A stretch of 31,056 bases of DNA, taken from assembly GCF_003463825.1 (NCBI RefSeq), contig NZ_QSDY01000018.1, positions 1 through 31,056 of the forward strand. The letters run 5' to 3'. The translations under genes and the position numbers were made by a program. The stretch's first letter is position 1. Each line of letters starts with the position of its first letter. The stretch is from Veillonella sp. AM51-8BH. Its GTDB lineage: Bacteria; Bacillota; Negativicutes; Veillonellales; Veillonellaceae. The notes beneath the pieces were generated by a model. The model was not told the origin of the DNA and made no database searches. It saw nothing but the letters and a program-made list of their open reading frames with translations. Of the stretch, positions 8,688 through 16,490 are shown piece after piece.

Positions 8688-9173
8688 TTATTTAGGTTGA
8701 ATCCAGTTGCCTTCGGCTTTAAGATCTGGATAATCAAGTTGGCGCATAGCTTCATATGCAATAATAGCTACTGCATTAGATAAGTTTAAAGAACGCGCCT
8801 CATCTACCATTGGTATACGAATGCATGTTTCTTCAACACCTTCTAATAAGCTTTCAGGCAAGCCTCTTGATTCAGGGCCGAATACGAGCATATCTCCGAT
8901 TTCATACTTTACCTCGGAGTGGGTATGCTTTGCTTTTGTAGTAGCGTAGAAATATCTGCGATCAGGATATTTCGCATACAACTCTTGAATATTTTCATGT
9001 ACCTGTACATCTACCAAATGCCAATAATCGAGACCAGCTCGTTTCACGTGCTTATCGTCGATAGAAAAACCAAGTGGTTTGATAAGATGTAGGGTCATGT
9101 GATTAGCTGCGCATAAACGCGCTATATTTCCTGTATTGCCAGGGATTTCTGGCTCATAAAGTACTATTTCCAT
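8688..9173 (-). CDS. trmL: tRNA (cytidine/uridine-34-2'-O)-methyltransferase TrmL
   Basis: This 161-residue SPOUT methyltransferase 2'-O-methylates the wobble base of tRNA-Leu isoacceptors using S-adenosylmethionine. All three SPOUT motifs are visible: motif 1 PGNTGNIARLCAA near the N-terminus, motif 2 FGPESRGLP, and motif 3 IRIPMVDEARSLNLSNAVA, which forms the trefoil knot. It is the minimal single-domain form, at normal family length. The ribosome site is AGGGGAACG. It begins 28 bp after the end of the reconstructed moaC frame and so probably belongs to the same transcript. Confidence 0.95.
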   Translation of the reverse strand: MEIVLYEPEIPGNTGNIARLCAANHMTLHLIKPLGFSIDDKHVKRAGLDYWHLVDVQVHENIQELYAKYPDRRYFYATTKAKHTHSEVKYEIGDMLVFGPESRGLPESLLEGVEETCIRIPMVDEARSLNLSNAVAIIAYEAMRQLDYPDLKAEGNWIQPK

Positions 9174-9201
9174 TTTCGTTCCCCTATTCTTTATATCTAT
9201 A

Positions 9202-9713
9202 TTATTCTACAAAGGAACGCACAAAATGTCCACTTTTCCCGCCTTCTTTTTCTACGAGGTATGTAGGCCCATAATCATGCCTTTATCGATGGCCTTACAC
9301 ATATCGTATACGGTGAGCAATCCCACTTGTACAGCTGTAAGGGCCTCCATTTCAACGCCCGTTTTTCCAGTAGTCTTAACGATGGCACGTACCTTAACGG
9401 CCTTGTTATGATTTTCATCAGTGCAAGCAGGGCTTTCACCATCTACTAAAGAGCAGTGAACCTCAACCTTTGTGAGCGCTAATGGATGACAAAGAGGAAT
9501 GAGATTGCTCGTTTGCTTAGCCCCCATAATAGCAGCTAGTTGCGCAACACTAAGGACATCGCCCTTTTTTATAGTACCTGCAGCAATGCGCTCATAAATT
9601 GCATCATTGATTGCTATGAATCCTTCTGCGATGGCTGTGCGGGATGTGACATCCTTATCGGATACATCCACCATCCAAGCATTACCATCTTGATCAAAAT
9701 GTGTTAAATCCAT
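9202..9713 (-). pseudogene. moaC: Cyclic pyranopterin monophosphate synthase MoaC, frameshifted near the C-terminus
   Basis: MoaC converts the MoaA product into cyclic pyranopterin monophosphate in molybdenum cofactor synthesis. The main frame (9713-9252, 153 residues) shows the family core: [28 protein letters not shown] with its conserved histidine, [11 protein letters not shown] and [11 protein letters not shown]. It then runs into a premature TAG after GLHTS. Reading one base over from 9267 gives the expected MoaC tail [15 protein letters not shown] and on to a stop at 9202. One base is therefore missing in ATGGGCCTAC (about 9268), and the repaired protein has 170 residues. The lost GGKSG segment contains a lysine known to be catalytic in E. 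coli MoaC, so the product as written should be inactive. No other molybdopterin gene is in the window. Confidence 0.88.
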
Positions 9714-9821
9714 ACTATATCCTTACTAATTATGCATAAATTATCATCAATAGTTTTATTTTCATTAGTTATATTATACAATAGAATTAAGATTTATATG
9801 TATAAGGAAGGAAGTGTTCCT

Positions 9822-10499
9822 ATGAAAACAAAACTAACTTATTTCGGTCATGCTTGCTTTATGCTAACACGCGGTGATGTGTCCATGATTTTCGACCCAT
9901 TCTTGACAGGTAATACATGGGATACCGCAAAAAAAGAAGATATCAAATGCCAATATATCTTTGTCAGCCATGGTCATGATGACCACTATGGCGATACAGA
10001 TTTCATTGCTAAAGCAAATGATGCGCTCGTTATCTCTACTGCAGAGGTAGCAGGTAAAGCAGCAGCTGCTGGTTGTCGTACACACGCTATGCATTTAGGC
10101 GGTAAATTTGACTTTGAATTCGGTTCTGTTCGCATAGTACCAGCCTTCCACGGCGCAGGTATCCCTGGTGGTCATGCAGCAGGTTGTATCGTAGATTTCT
10201 ATGGAGATATTGTATACTTCGCAGGTGATACAGCACTCTTTAGCGATATGAAATTATTGAATCGCTTTGGCGATATTGACTACGCTTTACTTCCTATCGG
10301 CGATAACTTCACGATGGGCGTTGAAGATGCCGCTCTTGCTGCTTCTTATGTAAAAGCGCGTATCTCCATTCCAATTCACTACAAAACATGGCCTGTTATC
10401 GACCGTGAACCAGGTGTATTTACAAGCTTAGTTGAAGGCAAATACAATCAAACAGCCCTCATTATCGATCCAGGTTCCTCTATCGAGCTCAATAACTAA
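9822..10499 (+). CDS. Metal-dependent hydrolase, metallo-beta-lactamase fold (UPF0173/YtkL type)
   Basis: This 225-residue protein is the only plus-strand gene. It begins MKTKLTYFGHACFML and has the two-metal motif SHGHDDHYGD, a later FAGDT aspartate and the C-terminal IPIHYKTWP histidine loop, the layout of the UPF0173 metal-dependent hydrolases. The substrate of this family is not established. The start is taken at 9822, where AAGGAAGG precedes the ATG; an upstream in-frame ATG at 9732 would add 30 residues unlike the family and lies in the shared promoter region with moaC. The AT-rich 9714-9821 gap must hold divergent promoters. A hairpin follows the stop. Confidence 0.88.
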   Translation: MKTKLTYFGHACFMLTRGDVSMIFDPFLTGNTWDTAKKEDIKCQYIFVSHGHDDHYGDTDFIAKANDALVISTAEVAGKAAAAGCRTHAMHLGGKFDFEFGSVRIVPAFHGAGIPGGHAAGCIVDFYGDIVYFAGDTALFSDMKLLNRFGDIDYALLPIGDNFTMGVEDAALAASYVKARISIPIHYKTWPVIDREPGVFTSLVEGKYNQTALIIDPGSSIELNN

Positions 10500-10524
10500 A
10501 ATAAAAAATAACATCTACGTAGAA

Positions 10525-10556
10525 ATGACGCAATTCTAAGGAATTGCGTCATTTTT
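10525..10556. terminator. Terminator between convergent genes
   Basis: A perfect 12-bp hairpin (ATGACGCAATTC, loop TAAG, GAATTGCGTCAT) is followed by TTTT on the plus strand, terminating the metallo-hydrolase gene. On the minus strand only TTTC follows, so it may work more weakly for the VWA gene ending at 10624. Confidence 0.88.
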
Positions 10557-10623
10557 ATATGCTTTTATAAACGCTTCTCTAAGTTAAACCAAAATATATC
10601 AGTGCTCACCTTTATAAAGCAGC

Positions 10624-12267
10624 CTAAACCTCTTGGTTAGCCATAGAAAAGCCACTACGACTAGACATACGTACAAATTCATCTATATCTTGTGTTTCAT
10701 CTACACCCACATAACCTAGTTCACGAACCATGCCATACGGATTATGAAGAGATAGTTGAGGCTTTTCTCCTGTAAGAACCCATAAAACCTTATACCCTTT
10801 CGGAGCCTCTCGTAATCGTTCCTCGCCTTTGCCATCCGTGAAGTAAACCAATAAATCCACACGGTTTTGATTGGCTAAAGAAAATACTGGCGAGAAAGCT
10901 GTTGCACCGCGCACATCAAGGCGAGGCTTTACATCTTTTACTGATTCCATCGTATAAGTACGGCGCACCTCATTATCACATTCTACAACGGTGATGCGAT
11001 GGTTATAGGCATGTACAATTTGCAGTACTTGTTCTAAGGCGTTCGTAAACTCTGCATCAGTAATACTACCACTCATATCGAGAGCAACCCATACATTAGC
11101 TTTATGTTGACGCAAGGTACCAGACAACTCCAAGCGCTCAGGTTGACGACGATTGCGACGCATCGTCGTTTTCTTGTACCCACTTGCTACCTTGCCCATG
11201 AGCTTTTTAAGGTAGAAATACCACGGAAGAGCACGACGCGTCTTTTGGAAGGTATCGATGAGACTCTTCACATATCCTTCCATATCACCTTTTGAGGCTT
11301 CGTTGATATAGCGCTCCGTAATTTGGTCCATCGTATCCGTATCAATGGAATCAGATTCATCCCAAATATCATGGCTAGTTTGAGGATCAAACTCCATAGC
11401 TACAGCTGTATCAGAATTATCTACAGGTACAAAGAGTTCAGGCTTTTCCTTCATCGCATTATCGATGGCCTTGGCATAATACTCAATGGTACGGAATCGT
11501 TTGAGCATCAATCCAAAACGTTCATTTACATTGGCTACAGTAACCGCATCACGATCAACATGTTCTAAGTAGTCATTCACAACCATATCCATTGCCATAT
11601 GTACGGCCGTTTTATTAAAGCTTTGACTCAATGTTTTTACGCGCATCAAATGTGCAGAAATAATATGAAGAATTTCACGCTTAATGCCATCCTTCATAAC
11701 ATCTGGCGGCTGGCGTAGTAAGATAAAAGGATTTACATATAATACATAGCCACCTTGTTTTAAGTTAATACCGAAGGCACTGGTCATATCAAAACGAATA
11801 CGATGAGCCATTTGCAAATAGAAGTAACCAAAGAATTGGTCCTCTTCAAGGAGTAAACTATTTACATCATGCAAAATATTCCATAATCGTTGCTCAAAGG
11901 CAGGTGTCATAACGGCTTGTTGCATTACTGCAAAATCGGTGCCTTCAATTTGTATCTCATCTAAGGCACGTCCTATGGTCCCTATATGACTATCTGACAT
12001 ATTATGATTCATCAAGTCCGCTGCTATACGTTCAGGTGCCATACTATGATGCTGCTCTTCATAACTATCTACATAGGCTTCGTATGCAGCATAGATTTGC
12101 GTGTACAAGGCCTCCGCTTCACGATGAATACGTTCCCGTTTTGCATGCCAACGATCGAGAGCCTCAATGGCCTTCTCATCATAGGAACCTGTTTTCTCCC
12201 ACCCGTCTATATGCGTGAGTAAATCAGAGGCGTCGCGAATATCATCTTTATCTAAATTTCGTTGCAT
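10624..12267 (-). CDS. VWA-domain protein with DUF2201 peptidase-like domain
   Basis: This 547-residue protein has an N-terminal helical part, a DUF2201-type putative metallopeptidase region (about 150-240) and a C-terminal von Willebrand A domain (about 390-510). The VWA metal site DMSGS is intact (D397, S399, S401), as is the later ATAFSPVF threonine loop and the FTDGKGEE aspartate. In the peptidase-like region, where family members usually show HExxH, this protein reads REILH (197-201), so the first zinc ligand is replaced by arginine and catalysis is doubtful. With the MoxR ATPase upstream it forms a MoxR-VWA pair, which typically remodels or activates a partner protein. The start is placed at 12267, 7 nt from AGGAGG; the adjacent ATG at 12270 is possible, and the longer frame to 12294 would enclose the ribosome site. 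Confidence 0.85.
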   Translation of the reverse strand: MQRNLDKDDIRDASDLLTHIDGWEKTGSYDEKAIEALDRWHAKRERIHREAEALYTQIYAAYEAYVDSYEEQHHSMAPERIAADLMNHNMSDSHIGTIGRALDEIQIEGTDFAVMQQAVMTPAFEQRLWNILHDVNSLLLEEDQFFGYFYLQMAHRIRFDMTSAFGINLKQGGYVLYVNPFILLRQPPDVMKDGIKREILHIISAHLMRVKTLSQSFNKTAVHMAMDMVVNDYLEHVDRDAVTVANVNERFGLMLKRFRTIEYYAKAIDNAMKEKPELFVPVDNSDTAVAMEFDPQTSHDIWDESDSIDTDTMDQITERYINEASKGDMEGYVKSLIDTFQKTRRALPWYFYLKKLMGKVASGYKKTTMRRNRRQPERLELSGTLRQHKANVWVALDMSGSITDAEFTNALEQVLQIVHAYNHRITVVECDNEVRRTYTMESVKDVKPRLDVRGATAFSPVFSLANQNRVDLLVYFTDGKGEERLREAPKGYKVLWVLTGEKPQLSLHNPYGMVRELGYVGVDETQDIDEFVRMSSRSGFSMANQEV

Positions 12268-12399
12268 CATTCCACCTCCTTTTTCGTTAAACATCAGTTA
12301 TGTATATCATGTTTTATATATTGGTTATCATATACCCAATCATTCACTAAATTCTTTTATCTATATAGACAGCTTCATTTAGCTAACTATAAGACAGAA

Positions 12400-13500
12400 C
12401 TATTTTTGTGCTTCAAAGAAGGTATCGACGAACAAGTCATCTTCAATGGCATAGGTGTATACGCGCTCATAAGTGTTTCGTAAATCTTTCATAACTGCTA
12501 CGCGTAGATCACCAGGATACAATGTAAGGAATTCAATGAAGTGATGAACTTCTTCGGCATTGCTATTGCGGTTTAAACGATGCAACATATTTTTAGCCGC
12601 TACGTATAAGCGTGTTGGACTTTCACTTTTAACCTGTTCAGCCATAGACATAATGGCCCCTGGCTTTTGAACTGCCGCCAATACATCATCAAAGGTAATA
12701 AGTGGTTCTTGGTCTGACTCGATAAAGTTTACAAACGCCTCGGCAATGAGTTTACCTACGTTACCGCGGATAACATTCATAAATACATCGCGACTATAGG
12801 CTGAATCTTCTTGGTTTTTATAAATCGTATACAGGCCAGATACGCGTTCAAAGGAGCGTGGTGTAGCATCAATATCATCTTCATGTCGTTGATTTAAATA
12901 CTCTGGATAGGAAGAAATGAATTCGATAACTTTTTCCTCAATACCAGCACTTATAGCCCAGTCAATCCATTGCATATAATCAGCATTCATATAGAGCCAT
13001 ACAAAGCGGTTTTGTTGTGCCGGGTCCATGTCGATAGTTTGGTAGTCAAAAGAATCCTCAGGGTTCATAGCGGCGATGATACGCACTTGATCACTTAAAG
13101 AAAAGCCATTGATTTCACGATTCAAGATAAGATTCATTAACTCCTGTTGTACTGCATGTTCAGCACGGTTAATTTCATCGATAAATAGTAATACTTGACG
13201 ACCTTTATCCACAGCTTGAGCCACATGTTCCAACGTATGATGTACAGCATACACTGTGGTCTTTACAGAATGTGTGTTACCACGACCATCTGTATGTGTT
13301 ACAGATTCTACAGTTGGTAAACCACCAATTTCACCTTCTTTTAAAAGATTTCCATCAATGGTTACCAATTCCCAATCATGCACAGTAGCTACGCGTGCCG
13401 CAAGAGATGTTTTACCAATGCCCGTTTCACCAACGAGCAAAGGCACTTGATTAGCAGCAAGCACTAATTCTACACTTGCCATTGTATCTATAAAGTTCAT
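12400..13500 (-). CDS. MoxR-type AAA ATPase
   Basis: This 366-residue AAA+ ATPase has Walker A GETGIGKT (24-31), Walker B LLFIDE (104-109), sensor 1 in IIAAMNPED and an arginine-finger region near TPRSFERVSGLY. A helical lid domain follows. The asparagine-rich INRAEHAVQQELMNLI stretch after Walker B is typical of the MoxR/RavA branch. It should act as a ring chaperone working with the VWA protein encoded downstream. GGAGACACA precedes the ATG. It starts 13 bp after the repeat-protein gene and is surely co-transcribed with it. About 130 bp of AT-rich spacer separates it from the VWA gene. Confidence 0.9.
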   Translation of the reverse strand: MNFIDTMASVELVLAANQVPLLVGETGIGKTSLAARVATVHDWELVTIDGNLLKEGEIGGLPTVESVTHTDGRGNTHSVKTTVYAVHHTLEHVAQAVDKGRQVLLFIDEINRAEHAVQQELMNLILNREINGFSLSDQVRIIAAMNPEDSFDYQTIDMDPAQQNRFVWLYMNADYMQWIDWAISAGIEEKVIEFISSYPEYLNQRHEDDIDATPRSFERVSGLYTIYKNQEDSAYSRDVFMNVIRGNVGKLIAEAFVNFIESDQEPLITFDDVLAAVQKPGAIMSMAEQVKSESPTRLYVAAKNMLHRLNRNSNAEEVHHFIEFLTLYPGDLRVAVMKDLRNTYERVYTYAIEDDLFVDTFFEAQK

Positions 13501-13513
13501 TGTGTCTCCATTT

Positions 13514-14320
13514 CTAATACTTCAAATATTCACTGACTGCAATTTTCTTAACAGCCCTAGTTCCATAAGCGTCTATAAGTGACAATAAGTCGATATGCCA
13601 TTTAGATTGGCGACCACCGATAGCTTGGTTGTTAATCAATTCACGAATATAGTCTTCATCAGCTGTATCACTAGAGATGGCACTAATGATGATCGATTTA
13701 ATTTCGTCCACAGTGACACCTAAATTATTTGGTATATACCCTAGTGTGGCAGCACTTACACCAAATAGGTGCAATGCCAAATCCTTTGTAAGTTTTGTAA
13801 TTTGTCGCATCGCTTGAGAGTCTTGTTTAACTGCTGCTTCTAATACGGCTACGCTAGGCTCATCAATATAACGTAATGCCAAGTAATTCTCTTTAACCGC
13901 TTGCAATTGTACGGCTTCACTAGGCTCCTTAATATATTGCAAAGCATCGTAGTTAGACTTTACAGCTTCTAACTGCAGTGCTTCAGATGGATTTGCAATA
14001 TAGCGAATAGCCCACCCAGATTGATCGAGTGCACATTGAACAACTGCATCAGATGGGTTGTCGATATATTCTAAAACAGCCCAATCTTTTTCCACCAAGG
14101 CCTGTAATAGTTCTTCTGTAGGATGTTCCACGAATTGTATGGCTCGTGGTGATTGTGAAAGCGCCGTTTCAATAACCTTTTCGGTAGGTTCTTTAATGTA
14201 TTGCAACAACATGCCATTTTGAGCTACGCAGGTAAGTTGCATTGCTTCTGTAGGGTTTGGAATATTCCGAATTCCATGGGGGTTATTGGTCAGCGCCGTT
14301 ATGTATTGTTCTTCTGTCAT
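13514..14320 (-). CDS. Protein of eight tandem 22-residue repeats (DUF4116-like solenoid)
   Basis: This 268-residue protein consists mainly of eight consecutive repeats of exactly 22 residues (about residues 21-196). The consensus is x-x-P-[ST]-E-A-[VL]-x-L-x-A-[VL]-x-x-x-x-x-A-[IL]-x-Y-I; examples are KEPSEAVQLQAVKENYLAL and ANPSEALQLEAVKSNYDAL. The pattern predicts paired short helices stacked into a curved solenoid, a protein-binding shape resembling DUF4116 repeats. A non-repeat C-terminal helical domain of about 70 residues follows. There are no enzyme motifs. Position just upstream of MoxR and VWA suggests an adaptor or substrate recogniser for them (inference). The start at 14320 has AAGG well placed; the first ATG at 14332 has none. 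Confidence 0.75.
   Translation of the reverse strand: MTEEQYITALTNNPHGIRNIPNPTEAMQLTCVAQNGMLLQYIKEPTEKVIETALSQSPRAIQFVEHPTEELLQALVEKDWAVLEYIDNPSDAVVQCALDQSGWAIRYIANPSEALQLEAVKSNYDALQYIKEPSEAVQLQAVKENYLALRYIDEPSVAVLEAAVKQDSQAMRQITKLTKDLALHLFGVSAATLGYIPNNLGVTVDEIKSIIISAISSDTADEDYIRELINNQAIGGRQSKWHIDLLSLIDAYGTRAVKKIAVSEYLKY
13733..14260 (-). repeat. Eight 66-bp coding repeats
   Basis: The region encodes eight in-register 22-residue units. Repeats 5-7 (around 13865-13996) are most alike at the protein level. The DNA copies have diverged in synonymous positions, so this is an old internal duplication rather than a recent expansion. Confidence 0.8.
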
Positions 14321-14339
14321 ACTAACCTTCATTTCTATC

Positions 14340-14368
14340 TAAAAAGGCCATACGAATACGTATGGCCT
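14340..14368 (-). terminator. Terminator of the pfkB-ktrB-ktrA transcript
   Basis: Perfect 10-bp hairpin AGGCCATACG / CGTATGGCCT with loop TATT on the minus strand, followed by TTTTT. It lies 66 nt after the ktrA stop and only 20 nt before the repeat-protein start codon, so that gene's promoter must overlap or precede the hairpin. Confidence 0.88.
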
Positions 14369-14433
14369 ATACTGAATTCTATTTTTATTGTATCACATTT
14401 TTTCGATATAATTATATCTCTTTCGTATACTTA

Positions 14434-15084
14434 CTACACCGTTAATGCATCTAAATCAGAATTATTCCCAATTACTAATAATTTATCATCTTCACCGAGA
14501 ATGGTAGTTGGGTTTGGTGGAACTTCTAAATCTTCACCACGTCTTATGCCTACTGCATTAAGATTATATTTCTCACGCAAATTAGAATCCTTTAAGTTAG
14601 ACCCTACCAAGAATGTTGGCACCTTAATTTCTATGAGACTAATGTTTTTAGATAGTTGTAAATAATCCATCACATGGTCTCTAGTTAAAAACTGTACAAG
14701 GCGTAATGCCATATCGTATTCAGGGTAAATCACTTGATCTACACCTATTTTATGAAGCATTTTGCCTTGTATATTATTTTCAGCCTTGGCCACAATTTTA
14801 GGTGCATTTAATTCTTTAAGAAGCATAGCTGTCATTAAATTAGCTTGAAGATTTCCACCTATAGCCACAATAACCATATCAAACTGGCTTAGGGCCAATT
14901 CTTTGATTGCCTCTTCATCGGTTGTATCTGCAACTATAGCATGTGTTATAAATGGCGAAATTTTCTGTACAACTTCTGGATCAATATCTACACCTAATAC
15001 CTCATGCTTCATGGAAGCTAACATCTTGGCAACAGTGCCACCAAATTGACCAAGACCTATTACTGCTATCGTTTTATGTTTCAT
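14434..15084 (-). CDS. ktrA: Potassium uptake regulatory subunit KtrA (RCK protein)
   Basis: This 216-residue cytoplasmic protein is the gating ring subunit of a Ktr potassium transporter. The N-terminal RCK/Rossmann domain has the nucleotide site GLGQFG (10-15) and the acidic strand end GVDID (about 34-38). An RCK-C domain covers the last 75 residues (IEIKVPTFLVGSNLKDS through GEDDKLLVIG). One RCK unit and this length fit KtrA rather than the double-length TrkA. ATP/ADP, and in relatives cyclic di-AMP, bind and control the channel. It follows ktrB by 34 bp with its own GGGAG ribosome site. Confidence 0.94.
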   Translation of the reverse strand: MKHKTIAVIGLGQFGGTVAKMLASMKHEVLGVDIDPEVVQKISPFITHAIVADTTDEEAIKELALSQFDMVIVAIGGNLQANLMTAMLLKELNAPKIVAKAENNIQGKMLHKIGVDQVIYPEYDMALRLVQFLTRDHVMDYLQLSKNISLIEIKVPTFLVGSNLKDSNLREKYNLNAVGIRRGEDLEVPPNPTTILGEDDKLLVIGNNSDLDALTV

Positions 15085-15118
15085 ATATGCTCCCTTTTAT
15101 ATTCAATCTAATCTATTT

Positions 15119-16480
15119 TTATAACAATACACGCTCTTCTGCATAGCTAATTGGTTTAGTCGGTGCCGTTCTTAGCGCCCATGTACCAATAACAGTCATA
15201 ACCCCTACACGCCCCGCAAACATAACAAGCATCAACACCCATTTACTACTTTCAGATAAATCAGGTGTAATACCCGTTGTAAGACCTACGGTCCCAAAGG
15301 CAGAAGTTACCTCAAAAAGCAGTCGAATAAAGTCATATGGCTCATCCCAAGCCAAATAACAAGTAGCAAATAAAACAAAAAGGATAGATAAAAAGATTAT
15401 CCCATTTGCCTTAAGTACAGTAATCAACGAAATACGACGTTCAAAAACCTCTGTATCAGGACGGTTATTAAATAATGTACGCGCTGCTAGAAAAGCGACG
15501 GCAATAGTACTAATCTTAACACCGCCCCCTGTAGAGTTAGGACCTGCCCCAATAAACATAAAAATGATGGTAATAAACAGTGTAATTGGATGTAAATCAT
15601 TATAATCTACAGTTGCAATACCCGCTGTACGAGGTGTAATCGATTGAAACAGGGATGCCATGACCTTGTTCCATATAGGTAAAGGGCCAAACGTTTTGGG
15701 ATTCGCCCACTCAACCCCCAAGAAAATAATAGTTCCTAAAAGGATGAGCGCCGTTGTACCAACTAACATTATTTTTGTATGTAGTTTTAAATCTACAAAT
15801 CGTCGTAGCTTGCGATGCGACCAAATATCAAAAGTCGGGAGATAACCAAAACCACCTATTACAATAAGGGCCATTGTATTCATATTAAATAATACATCAC
15901 CCACCATAGCATAAGGTAAATCATTATCAAAGAATATAAATCCTGCATTACAAAAGCTGGAAATAGATTGCATAATCCCCGTATATAAAGCAGCATCACC
16001 AATATAGGGATATAGCTGAATAGTATAGATAATACCCCCAATTATTTCGACACAGAAGGTATAAATGGTTAGCTTCTTCGTAATGTGTAGAAGCCCTTTC
16101 ATACCATCTTGCCCTACATCCTCTGACAAAAGCACGCGATTTTTCAGACCTACCCGTCGCCCTAATACTAGAGCAATAATAGTGGTAAAGGAAACAATCC
16201 CCAAACCACCTAATTGGATAAGGATTACCATGACGATTTTGCCAAACAAGGACCAATGATGATAGGTATCTACTGTTGACAATCCAGTTACAGAAACACA
16301 AGATACTGCGGTAAAAGCTGCATCTACAAGCGTTGTACTATGGCCTTGAGCATTTGATATGGGCAACATGAGTAATATCGTCCCTATAGTCATGGTAGCC
16401 AAAAAGCTAAGGGCTAATAGGCGATAAGGATTTTGTTGCATATATTGCTGAACTTGATTTTTTGAAGTATTTTTCCACAT
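15119..16480 (-). CDS. ktrB: Potassium uptake membrane subunit KtrB
   Basis: This 453-residue inner-membrane protein of the TrkH/TrkG/KtrB superfamily has four M1-P-M2 units. The filter-type segments SVTGLST (first), SFCNAGF, ITPRTAG and FGTVGLTTG each carry the conserved glycine; the GPNSTGGGVK intracellular loop is the M2C gate region. It imports K+ in co-operation with KtrA, encoded downstream. It starts 10 bp after the pfkB-family stop, so all three genes form one transcript. Confidence 0.94.
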   Translation of the reverse strand: MWKNTSKNQVQQYMQQNPYRLLALSFLATMTIGTILLMLPISNAQGHSTTLVDAAFTAVSCVSVTGLSTVDTYHHWSLFGKIVMVILIQLGGLGIVSFTTIIALVLGRRVGLKNRVLLSEDVGQDGMKGLLHITKKLTIYTFCVEIIGGIIYTIQLYPYIGDAALYTGIMQSISSFCNAGFIFFDNDLPYAMVGDVLFNMNTMALIVIGGFGYLPTFDIWSHRKLRRFVDLKLHTKIMLVGTTALILLGTIIFLGVEWANPKTFGPLPIWNKVMASLFQSITPRTAGIATVDYNDLHPITLFITIIFMFIGAGPNSTGGGVKISTIAVAFLAARTLFNNRPDTEVFERRISLITVLKANGIIFLSILFVLFATCYLAWDEPYDFIRLLFEVTSAFGTVGLTTGITPDLSESSKWVLMLVMFAGRVGVMTVIGTWALRTAPTKPISYAEERVLL

Positions 16481-16490
16481 AACTATAGTC

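Noticed and set aside
9732..9821. N-terminal extension of the metallo-hydrolase resembling a membrane helix
   Set aside because: The family starts at the MKTKLTYFGH position, where a good ribosome site is found; the extension is AT-rich promoter DNA translated.
13733..14260. Direct repeats that might be a CRISPR array
   Set aside because: The 66-bp units are coding, in register, with no unique spacers; they give 22-residue protein repeats.
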